Part shown: positions 33,154 through 40,208 of the stretch, in pieces | How the letters are laid out: every line of letters starts with the position of its first letter | How positions within the stretch are numbered: position 1 is the stretch's first letter | NCBI RefSeq assembly: GCF_009870825.1 | Contig: NZ_WTWY01000004.1 | Span: 1 to 64,000, forward strand | Direction: 5' to 3' | DNA: 64,000 nt | Source: Paenibacillus sp. USDA918EY | Lineage (GTDB): Bacteria; Bacillota; Bacilli; Paenibacillales; Paenibacillaceae | Program-made: the position numbers and the translations under genes | Notes under the pieces: generated by a model | Database searches by the model: none | What the model was told of the DNA's origin: nothing | Seen by the model: the letters and a program-made list of their open reading frames with translations, nothing else

Positions 33154-33271
33154 AGGGATCATAAGGCTAACATCATATCATTTCAGCCGCGGATCCATGG
33201 GAAAATGCCCGCTTAAAAACGGCCCGGACTCTATGAAAGGCAGACTGCCGGACGTTTTTATGACGAGGTTC

Positions 33272-33300
33272 TTGTATTGGGCTCTGATTTCGTCTAATAT
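33272..33300 (+). promoter_or_regulatory. Putative ylaN promoter
   Basis: TTGTAT and TAATAT are spaced by 17 bases, about 50 bases upstream of the ylaN ATG. Confidence 0.5.
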
Positions 33301-33348
33301 TAAAGGAGAGAACAAGGGTGTGACTTTTGGACATAGGGGGGAAGATGC

Positions 33349-33642
33349 ATGACTTCTTCTGAACTTCAGGAACAGTTGAACCTGAAAGCAATCAGTCTTC
33401 TGCAAGAAGATGCAGATAAAATACAGAAGCTTATCGAAGTACAAATGGAGAATCTGGCAACCCGCTATTGCCCTCTCTATGAGGAAGTGCTGGACACCCA
33501 GATGTACGGTTTTTCTAAAGAAGTGGACTTTGCGGTCAGAGCGGGGCTGCTCCCCGAGACTGCAGGCAAACAGCTTGTCAGCCAGCTTGAACGCAATCTG
33601 GCGATCCTCTACGAGGCGCTGAACAACAGGAAGGCGGAATAA
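33349..33642 (+). CDS. ylaN: YlaN family protein (UPF0358 / DUF1507)
   Basis: This 97-residue helical protein contains LKAISLLQEDADKIQKLIEVQMENLATRYCPLYEEVLDTQMYG split over residues 11-54, the family signature. YlaN is conserved in Firmicutes and has been linked to Fur and iron homeostasis in Bacillus and Staphylococcus. In B. subtilis ylaN directly precedes ftsW; here an antiporter gene and an Asp23 gene lie between, and ftsW is inverted. GGGGGGAAGATGC precedes the ATG. Confidence 0.93.
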   Translation: MTSSELQEQLNLKAISLLQEDADKIQKLIEVQMENLATRYCPLYEEVLDTQMYGFSKEVDFAVRAGLLPETAGKQLVSQLERNLAILYEALNNRKAE

Positions 33643-33670
33643 GCCCGTTCCTTTTTTGGGTCCGAAGTTA

Positions 33671-33710
33671 AAAAGCATGAACTTCCATAACGGAGTCCAT
33701 GCTTTTTTTG
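33671..33710. terminator. Bidirectional terminator between ylaN and the antiporter gene
   Basis: AAAAGCATG and CATGCTTTT pair, with an inner ACT/AGT, and seven Ts follow on the plus strand and four on the minus strand. Confidence 0.85.
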
Positions 33711-33715
33711 TTGGG

Positions 33716-34786
33716 TCAGACCATAAAGAAAGAAACGCCGAGAATGACGTAAACGACGATGAGCATCAAACCTTCGTACCAGTTGGTTTTACCGTCCTGG
33801 ATGATCGATTTGGCGATAAACACCGACACCCCGATCGCCAGCAGCTCGATGGCCGTAAATACGAGGTTCATCGTGTTTCCGAAGAAAAAGCTTGCGAACA
33901 CGAGGACAGGAGCGACAAACAAGGCGATTTGCAAGCTGCTGCCGACGGCGATTTCGACGGCCGCCCCGATTTTGTTTTTCATGGCCAGCATGACGGCGGC
34001 GCTGTGTTCCGCGGCATTTCCGATGATGGCTACGAGGAAGGCGCCGACAAACAGCTCGCTGAGGCCGAATTTGCTCGTAAACGTCTCCAGCGTGCCGACA
34101 AGCCATTCGCTCACAAAAGCAACCATGACCGTGGCGACGATGAGATAAAGAACGGATCTGCCCTTGGACCACTCGGGTTCATGCTCATGCGGCAGCTCCT
34201 CGTCCGAATCCTCCGTCACGTCGGCAAGGTAATCTTTGTGCGTGATCATGGAGAAGACGAGCCAGAAAACGTAAGCCACGATCAGAATCCCTGCCACGAT
34301 AAGGCTGAGCAGTTTGGAATCGCTGGTCGTGATGGCGTGCGTGTTCAGGAATACGGCCGGAACGAACAAGGAAATGACCGCCACGATCATCAGCGAGCCG
34401 TTCATGCCTGCCAGCGAAACGTTGAATTTCTGGATTTTGAATTTGAGCCCGCCCGCAAAAATGCTCAAACCGAGCACCAACAGCAGGTTGCCGATGATGG
34501 AACCGGTCAGGCTCGCCTTCACCATATCGAACAGCCCTTCTTTAACGAGAAAAATAGCGATGATCAGCTCGGCCGCGTTTCCGAACGTGGCGTTCAGGAA
34601 GCCGCCCAGCCGCTGCCCCGCATAGTGTGAGACGCTCTCGGTGGCTTTGCCCAGAAACCCTGCGACGAAGATGACCGCAATGGCTGCGAGAATGAACTGG
34701 ATCGTCGAATCCCAGCCGGCGTAATGGGCGATGCCGCTAAGAACGAAAAATACGATCAGCAGCAAAGGGCTTAACCATTTTTTCAA
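33716..34786 (-). CDS. Calcium/proton antiporter, CaCA family (Cax)
   Basis: This 356-residue membrane protein has eleven or so hydrophobic helices and the two inverted alpha-repeats of the calcium/cation antiporter superfamily: GNAAELIIAIFLVKEG in the first half and GNAAEHSAAVMLAMKN in the second. Between them is an acidic, His-containing loop (EDSDEELPHEHEPEW). It should export calcium in exchange for protons and is similar to B. subtilis YfkE (ChaA). The TTG start is chosen because GAGGTG lies 7 bases upstream; codons further upstream add a non-hydrophobic extension without a ribosome site. Confidence 0.9.
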   Translation of the reverse strand: MKKWLSPLLLIVFFVLSGIAHYAGWDSTIQFILAAIAVIFVAGFLGKATESVSHYAGQRLGGFLNATFGNAAELIIAIFLVKEGLFDMVKASLTGSIIGNLLLVLGLSIFAGGLKFKIQKFNVSLAGMNGSLMIVAVISLFVPAVFLNTHAITTSDSKLLSLIVAGILIVAYVFWLVFSMITHKDYLADVTEDSDEELPHEHEPEWSKGRSVLYLIVATVMVAFVSEWLVGTLETFTSKFGLSELFVGAFLVAIIGNAAEHSAAVMLAMKNKIGAAVEIAVGSSLQIALFVAPVLVFASFFFGNTMNLVFTAIELLAIGVSVFIAKSIIQDGKTNWYEGLMLIVVYVILGVSFFMV

Positions 34787-34875
34787 ATTTCGACACCTCG
34801 TGATATGTAAGATCAACATTCTTTCTCAATATACCCAAAACGTGCTAAATTGTAAACAAAACGCAGGTCCAATAT

Positions 34876-34905
34876 TTGCTTTTGCTCCCTGTCGTGATTT
34901 ACAAT
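34876..34905 (+). promoter_or_regulatory. Putative promoter of the Asp23 gene
   Basis: TTGCTT and TACAAT are spaced by 18 bases, about 30 bases upstream of the ATG. Confidence 0.45.
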
Positions 34906-34935
34906 AATTGATAATGAGATGAAGGAGGAAGGGGA

Positions 34936-35322
34936 ATGACTGAACAACTTCAATTGGAGTCCGGAACGATCCGGATCGCAGATGATGTCGTATCGAAAAT
35001 TGCCGGTTTGGCAGCGCTGGAAACCCCTGGCATTGCCGCTATGTCGGGCGGTCTTTCGGAAGGCTGGGCCAAACGCCTGAGCGGCAAAAACGTGCAGAAA
35101 GGCGTCACCGTGGAAGTAGGGCAGCTGGAAGCCGCGATCGATCTCCGGATCATCGTGTTGTATGAAACGCCGATCCACGAGGTATGCCGCATGCTGCAGC
35201 AAAACGTGCGCACGGCGGTGGAAAGCATGACGGGATTGCGCGTCGTCGAAGTGAACGTAAAGGTCGAAGGCGTCGCCTTCAAGGACGACGAAATCGAGGA
35301 CGTGCCTACGCGCGCGAAATAA
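34936..35322 (+). CDS. Asp23/Gls24 family envelope stress protein
   Basis: This 128-residue protein has a single Asp23 (DUF322) domain, seen in GTIRIADDVVSKIAGLAALETPGIAAMSGG and the C-terminal TGLRVVEVNVKVEGVAF. The family includes alkaline shock protein 23, YloU and YqhY, which are membrane-associated or lipid-metabolism-linked proteins of Gram-positive bacteria. Here it is a stand-alone gene between an antiporter gene and ftsW, so a particular orthologue cannot be named. AAGGAGGAAGGGGA precedes the ATG. Confidence 0.88.
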   Translation: MTEQLQLESGTIRIADDVVSKIAGLAALETPGIAAMSGGLSEGWAKRLSGKNVQKGVTVEVGQLEAAIDLRIIVLYETPIHEVCRMLQQNVRTAVESMTGLRVVEVNVKVEGVAFKDDEIEDVPTRAK

Positions 35323-35401
35323 GGCGATCGGATCAGAGAACATAGGGCTTATCCCCGCAATGTCGGACGGCGTTGACGAATTTTGCGGGATGGCCCGGCA
35401 G

Positions 35402-35439
35402 AAAAAAAGAGACTACACGGATTTCCGGTAGTCTCTTTT
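35402..35439 (-). terminator. Terminator overlapping the 3' end of ftsW
   Basis: On the minus strand AAAAGAGACTAC pairs with GTAGTCTCTTTT around CGGAAATCCGT, followed by a T run. The left arm encodes the last codons of ftsW, and the stop codon lies inside the structure. Confidence 0.85.
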
Positions 35440-36642
35440 GATTTGCACGGATTTGACGACTTCCTGTTTCGCCGGCTGGTTGACCGACCGCGAAATGCTC
35501 AGCATGATCCCCATGGCAAACATCATGATCAGCAGGGAACTGCCTCCGTAACTGATGAATGGAAGGGTAACCCCGGTCAAAGGGATGGTTTGCGACACGC
35601 CGCCGATATTGACGAAGGCTTGGATGGCGAAAAGGCCCATGACGCCGATGCCGACGAGCGTTCCGAATGGATCGGGGCACCTGAGCGCGATGACGATGCC
35701 TCGCCATAGAAAATACAAGTAGACGAGCAGGAAAAGGCTTGTCCCGATAAAGCCGAACTCTTCCGCCATGACGGGAAAGATGAAGTCATTGTACGGGTTT
35801 TTGATGTAATTCAGCTTTTGGATGCTTTTGCCGAAGCCCGTGCCTGTCAGCTGCCCGTTTCCGATGGCGGTCAATGACTGGATCAGGTTGTAGCCCGATC
35901 CGTCCTCATCCTCGTAAGGATCGATCCAGGCGGTGATCCGTCCCATTTTGTAGTCGGCGCGTTGCGTCTGCGGCTCATCGCTGTGCGTGATCGATTTGAT
36001 CAGGTAATTGGCGCCGAGCACGAGGCTCGCTCCCAATACGACCAAGGCGAACGATCCGAGCATATGCTTCAGGCTGGCTCCTCCCGCATAGATGATCAGC
36101 GCGCTGGTTGCCACCAGGATCAGCGTGGAGCCGAGGTCCGGCTGCATCATGATGAGCCCGGCCACGAAACCGACGATGACCATGACCGGAATATAACCTG
36201 TCCGCAAATCCCTGAAACGCTCTCCCTTTTTGACGATCAAAGCGGAAAGGTACAGGATGATGGTGATTTTGGCAAGCTCCGTCGGCTGGATCCCGAGCCC
36301 GGCGATCTGCAGCCAGCTTCGGGCGCCGTTGATGCCTTTCGTAAAAGGCACCGCCACAAGCAAGATCACGGTGAAGAAAAACATCGGCACAAACAGCTTT
36401 TTATATTTGCTGTAGTGGATGTTCATCGCGACAAACATGATTACGGTGCCGAGAACGGCCCACATAAACTGCTTTTTCGTGAAATAAAGCGGATCGAATT
36501 TAAATTTTTCGCTGGAAATGGTGAGGCTTGAACTGGCACTGAACACCATGACCAGCCCAAAACCGACCAACAGAAAAGTAAGGATTAGCAGCTGAAAATC
36601 CGGCGTACCTCTCTTCCTCGGTTGGGGTTTCTCCTGGCTCAT
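35413..36642 (-). CDS. ftsW: Septal peptidoglycan glycosyltransferase FtsW (SEDS family)
   Basis: This 409-residue polytopic membrane protein polymerises lipid II at the division site with a partner class B PBP. About ten hydrophobic segments are visible. SEDS signatures include GARSWLQIAGLGIQPTELAKI, DLGSTLIL, the acidic extracytoplasmic loop DPYEDEDGSGYN and the C-terminal GVTLPFISYGGSSLL. The ATG follows GGGCGGATCC. It begins 12 bases after the YugN-like gene on the same strand, so both are probably co-transcribed. The proximity to ylaN matches Bacillus, but the orientation is reversed. Confidence 0.93.
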   Translation of the reverse strand: MSQEKPQPRKRGTPDFQLLILTFLLVGFGLVMVFSASSSLTISSEKFKFDPLYFTKKQFMWAVLGTVIMFVAMNIHYSKYKKLFVPMFFFTVILLVAVPFTKGINGARSWLQIAGLGIQPTELAKITIILYLSALIVKKGERFRDLRTGYIPVMVIVGFVAGLIMMQPDLGSTLILVATSALIIYAGGASLKHMLGSFALVVLGASLVLGANYLIKSITHSDEPQTQRADYKMGRITAWIDPYEDEDGSGYNLIQSLTAIGNGQLTGTGFGKSIQKLNYIKNPYNDFIFPVMAEEFGFIGTSLFLLVYLYFLWRGIVIALRCPDPFGTLVGIGVMGLFAIQAFVNIGGVSQTIPLTGVTLPFISYGGSSLLIMMFAMGIMLSISRSVNQPAKQEVVKSVQIKRDYRKSV

Positions 36643-36654
36643 GAGGGATCCGCC

Positions 36655-37002
36655 CTAAGCTTCCAGTGCAGCTTTGAATTGCTGGATTTTTTGATTGGCG
36701 ACGTTCAGAATTTTGGAAGGAATCGGCGTCTCATATTCCAACCCGTGAGGGAATGTCGCTCTTCCCATGTAAACGGCTTCGATTTCCAGCACCGCATGCG
36801 GCTTTTCCAGCTTTCCTTCGACGGCGCGCGTGTTCATGCGCAGGAAATATTCCGAGTTCGTGTCTTTGTCTTCGATTTTATAATCGTATGTAGCACGGGT
36901 GTATTCCCACTGCCAGCGCACGAATCCCGTTTTTTCAGCTACTTCGTCCAAAAATGCCAGGTCGCTCTTCAGACCGACAAGTCCCGTATTTTCAAAAATC
37001 AT
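36655..37002 (-). CDS. YugN-like family protein
   Basis: This is a 115-residue soluble protein of the YugN-like family. Segments FVRWQWEYTRATYDYKIEDK, YFLRMNTRAVEGKLE and the RATFPHGLEYETPIP motif match. No function is established for the family. GGGAGGATTTTGAAGG precedes the ATG. It is the promoter-proximal gene of a likely two-gene unit with ftsW. Confidence 0.85.
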   Translation of the reverse strand: MIFENTGLVGLKSDLAFLDEVAEKTGFVRWQWEYTRATYDYKIEDKDTNSEYFLRMNTRAVEGKLEKPHAVLEIEAVYMGRATFPHGLEYETPIPSKILNVANQKIQQFKAALEA

Positions 37003-37117
37003 CCTTCAAAATCCTCCCTTTAATTGCCTGTAAAGTTCTTTACTCATGATATTATGTTTCAAGCGCTTGTGCAAGCTTTGCCGGCGCACGCGGGACATAC
37101 CCCATTCGCCGGGTTTC

Positions 37118-37126
37118 TGCTACAAT
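37118..37126 (+). promoter_or_regulatory. Extended -10 element upstream of amidohydrolase gene
   Basis: TGCTACAAT forms a TGn-TACAAT extended -10, about 75 bases before the ATG. The same element precedes the M29 aminopeptidase gene. Confidence 0.4.
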
Positions 37127-37200
37127 GGAAAAAAGGCATTGTGGCCAGAAAGTGGAAAACAATGCGGTAGACATTCAATTTGGCGAGAGGACGTGTGGAC

Positions 37201-38376
37201 ATGAGAGAAGAGGCGATACTGGATGAGCTGCAGCCGCAAATGGTGGAATGGAGGCGCTTTCTTCACCGCCATCCCGAGCTTTCGTACCATGAACGGAAAA
37301 CGGCGCAATTCGTGGCCGAAAAGCTGGGGGAGCTTGGACTTGGCGTAACGACCGGGATGGGCGGAGGTTACGGCGTCGTCGGCGTTTTAAAAGGCGGCAA
37401 ACCCGGCAAAACGGTGGCGCTTCGGGCCGATATGGACGCACTGCCGATCCGGGACGAAAAAACATGCGAATACGCTTCCGAAGTCGAAGGAGTGATGCAC
37501 GCTTGCGGCCATGACGGCCATACGTCGACCCTGCTCGGCGTCGCTGCCTATTTCAGCCGGCGGAAAGCGGACGTGGAAGGCGAGATCCGCTTTATCTTTC
37601 AACCGGCGGAAGAAGTGTGCCCTGGAGGCGCCCGCGGCATGATCGATGCCGGCGTGCTCGAGGGCGTCGACGTCATTTACGGGGTCCATTTGTGGACGCC
37701 GTTTGCGGCGGGGACGGCGGCAAGCGCTCCCGGACCGCTGATGGCCGCTGCCGACGAATTTTTTATCGATATTACGGGCAAAGGCGGGCACGGGGGCATG
37801 CCGCATGTGACGGTCGACAGCGTCGTGGCGGGAGCGGCCGTCGTCATGCAGCTGCAAAGCATCGTCAGCCGCACGGTGGACCCCTTGAAGCCGGCCGTCG
37901 TTACGATCGGCACCATCCAAGGCGGCAGCGCGCAAAACGTCATCGCGGAATCCTGCCGCATTACCGGGACCGTCCGCACGTTCGACGAAGAAACCCGGGC
38001 ACTGATCCGCAAGCGGATTGAAGATATCACCCGTTTGACTGCAGAAGCCTACGGAGCCAAAGCGGATATCGAGTATGTCATGGGTTATCCGCCGCTTGTT
38101 AACGACGAAGAGGAAACCCGGCGTTTCTTCCGCGTGGCGCCGGCCGTCTTTGGAGGCGGCCAAGTGAGCGAATGCGCGAAAATCATGCCGGCCGAAGACT
38201 TCTCGTATTATTTGCAGCGGATTCCGGGCTGCTTCATGTTCGTCGGAGCGGGCAACGAGAGCCTTCAGGCGGTCTATCCGCACCATCACCCCCGGTTCGA
38301 TTTCGACGAGTCGGCGATGCTTGGGGCAGCCAAGCTGCTTGTATCGATGACGCAGTCCTATCAGGGCTGGGAGTAG
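37201..38376 (+). CDS. M20 family amidohydrolase (N-acyl-amino acid/peptidase type)
   Basis: This 391-residue zinc-dependent hydrolase has metal ligands in HACGHDGHTSTLLG and QPAEEVCPGGARGMI, where C, H, E and H positions are conserved, and in the C-terminal AEDFSYYLQ and YPHHHPRFDFDE. The central dimerisation domain runs from about residue 185 to 295 (ITGKGGHGGMPH). It belongs to the hippurate/IAA-amino acid hydrolase-like subgroup, including B. subtilis YhaA/YtnL; the natural substrate is unknown. The ATG is set by GAGAGGACG upstream, 21 bases after an alternative ATG that has no ribosome site. A terminator hairpin lies downstream. Confidence 0.9.
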   Translation: MREEAILDELQPQMVEWRRFLHRHPELSYHERKTAQFVAEKLGELGLGVTTGMGGGYGVVGVLKGGKPGKTVALRADMDALPIRDEKTCEYASEVEGVMHACGHDGHTSTLLGVAAYFSRRKADVEGEIRFIFQPAEEVCPGGARGMIDAGVLEGVDVIYGVHLWTPFAAGTAASAPGPLMAAADEFFIDITGKGGHGGMPHVTVDSVVAGAAVVMQLQSIVSRTVDPLKPAVVTIGTIQGGSAQNVIAESCRITGTVRTFDEETRALIRKRIEDITRLTAEAYGAKADIEYVMGYPPLVNDEEETRRFFRVAPAVFGGGQVSECAKIMPAEDFSYYLQRIPGCFMFVGAGNESLQAVYPHHHPRFDFDESAMLGAAKLLVSMTQSYQGWE

Positions 38377-38464
38377 GATTAGCGGGCCCGGCGTTCGGCG
38401 CCGGTGCGAGATCAGGAATGATCTGGCGATCGTTGGGAAAACTTATATGTATCCACAAAAACGA

Positions 38465-38496
38465 AAGTTCACTTCCCAGGTGGGGAAGTGGACTTT
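38465..38496 (+). terminator. Strong terminator hairpin directly before the XPB ribosome site
   Basis: AAGTTCACTTCCC pairs with GGGAAGTGGACTT around AGGT-G and is followed by five Ts. The XPB Shine-Dalgarno GGAAAGGAG begins only about 8 bases later, so there is no room for a separate promoter between hairpin and gene. It either ends the amidohydrolase transcript or acts as an attenuator. Confidence 0.85.
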
Positions 38497-38519
38497 TTCC
38501 ATATGGAAAGGAGCCGAAC

Positions 38520-40208
38520 ATGAACGATCTTAAAGCCTGCATCATCCAGCGCGACCGCACGGTGCTGCTGGAATGCGGACATCCCGGATTCGAGGCGGCG
38601 CGGGAGAAGCTTTCCCGGTTTGCGGAGCTCGTCAAAAGCCCTTCCGCTTTCCATACCTATAGAATCACGCCGCTTTCTTTATGGAATGCGGCCGCCATGG
38701 GCTTCACCGCCGACGACATCGCCCGCGACCTGGAAGCCGTTTCGAGGTGGGGAATGCCGGCCGGGCTGCTGCCGGAAATCCGCGGGCTCGTGTCGAGATA
38801 CGGCAAATTATGCCTGCAAAAGGAAACGGAGGGCGGGGAAGGCACGCTTTGTTTAACGGCTTCCGACAGCCGTTGTTTGGATGAAGCGTTGGCCGTCCCG
38901 GCGCTGTCGGGGATGAAGCTGGAGCGCATCTCTCCCACCCAAGCCCGGATTTCGGCCGAAGCAAGGGGACGCCTTAAACAGGAGCTCATGCGCTCCGGAT
39001 TCCCGGTCCTGGATTTGGCGGGGTATCATACAGGGCAAGCGCTGCGGCTGGAATGGCGGCAGGCGGGCGGCGGGAAGCCGTTCGCCCTTCGAAGCTATCA
39101 GGAGGAAGCCGTGGCGGCGTTCGAGGGCGTTACGGGAAGCGGCGGCAGCGGGGTGCTCGTCCTTCCTTGCGGGGCAGGCAAGACGATCATCGGCATCGCC
39201 GCGCTGGAAAGGCAGCAGTGCGAATGCTTGATTTTGACGTCGAACACCACTTCGGTCGAGCAGTGGATCCGGGAATTGACGGAGAAAACGACGCTGGATC
39301 CGGCGGAGGTCGGCCAATATGCCGGCGAACGGAAGGAAGTGAAGCCGGTCACCGTCGCCACGTATCAAATTTTGACCCATCGGCGCTCCAAGGATGCCGA
39401 ATTCGAGCATATGAGGCTGTTTAACGAACGCAACTGGGGACTCATCATTTACGACGAAGTGCATCTGCTGCCGGCCCCTGTCTTCCGGGCCACGGCGGAT
39501 ATCCAGGCGACGCGCAGGCTCGGGTTGACCGCCACCTTGGTCAGGGAAGACGGGTGCGAGGAGGACGTGTTTTCCCTGATCGGGCCCAAACGGTATGAGA
39601 TGCCTTGGAAGGAGCTTGAAGCGAAAGGCTGGATCGCCCGCGTCGAATGCAGCGAAATCCGCGTTCCGATGGAACCGGCGCTGCGCGACACCTATTCTTT
39701 TGCCGCGGGAAAAGAAAAATTCAGGCTGGCGGCGGAGAACCCGGCCAAAACGGCGATCGTCAAGGATTTGCTGAAACGGCATCCGCATGCGGGGGTTTTG
39801 GTGATCGGGCAATATTTGGACCAGCTTCAGGCGCTTGCGTCGGCAATCGGGGCGCCGCTCATCACCGGCAGGATGCCCCAGCGGCAGCGGGCGGATTTAT
39901 ACGCGTCATTCAGAAAGGGGGAAACCCCCGTGCTTGTCGTATCGAAGGTGGCCAATTTTGCCGTGGATCTTCCCGATGCGTCGGTGGCCATTGAAGTGTC
40001 GGGGAGCTTCGGTTCGAGGCAGGAGGAAGCGCAGCGGCTGGGCAGGCTTTTGCGCCCGAAATCCGGGGACAACCGCGCCTTTTTCTACACGCTCGTGACC
40101 GAAGGCAGCAAGGAGGAGGAATTTGCCGTCAAACGCCAAATGTTCCTCATCGAGCAAGGGTATGAATATACGATCCATTCCGCAAGGGAGGTTAGGTCCG
40201 GAACATGA
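38520..40208 (+). CDS. XPB-type DNA helicase (superfamily 2)
   Basis: This 562-residue ATP-dependent 3'-5' DNA helicase is related to XPB/Ssl2. The N-terminal about 185 residues correspond to the damage-recognition-like region. The helicase core has Walker A CGAGKT (217-222), DEVH in IIYDEVHLLP, GLTATLVRED with the XPB-specific RED motif (342-344), and motif VI QRLGRLLRPK. The start codon follows GGAAAGGAGCC; an upstream open extension runs through the terminator hairpin and is not coding. Its stop overlaps the next ATG. Bacterial XPB is known in actinobacteria such as Mycobacterium, next to a helicase-associated partner; the role is probably DNA repair or transcription-coupled processing. 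Confidence 0.9.
   Translation: MNDLKACIIQRDRTVLLECGHPGFEAAREKLSRFAELVKSPSAFHTYRITPLSLWNAAAMGFTADDIARDLEAVSRWGMPAGLLPEIRGLVSRYGKLCLQKETEGGEGTLCLTASDSRCLDEALAVPALSGMKLERISPTQARISAEARGRLKQELMRSGFPVLDLAGYHTGQALRLEWRQAGGGKPFALRSYQEEAVAAFEGVTGSGGSGVLVLPCGAGKTIIGIAALERQQCECLILTSNTTSVEQWIRELTEKTTLDPAEVGQYAGERKEVKPVTVATYQILTHRRSKDAEFEHMRLFNERNWGLIIYDEVHLLPAPVFRATADIQATRRLGLTATLVREDGCEEDVFSLIGPKRYEMPWKELEAKGWIARVECSEIRVPMEPALRDTYSFAAGKEKFRLAAENPAKTAIVKDLLKRHPHAGVLVIGQYLDQLQALASAIGAPLITGRMPQRQRADLYASFRKGETPVLVVSKVANFAVDLPDASVAIEVSGSFGSRQEEAQRLGRLLRPKSGDNRAFFYTLVTEGSKEEEFAVKRQMFLIEQGYEYTIHSAREVRSGT

Noticed and set aside
38172-38519. N-terminal extension of the XPB gene into the amidohydrolase region
   Set aside because: The extension overlaps the amidohydrolase gene and translates through the terminator hairpin; a strong ribosome site precedes the ATG at 38520.
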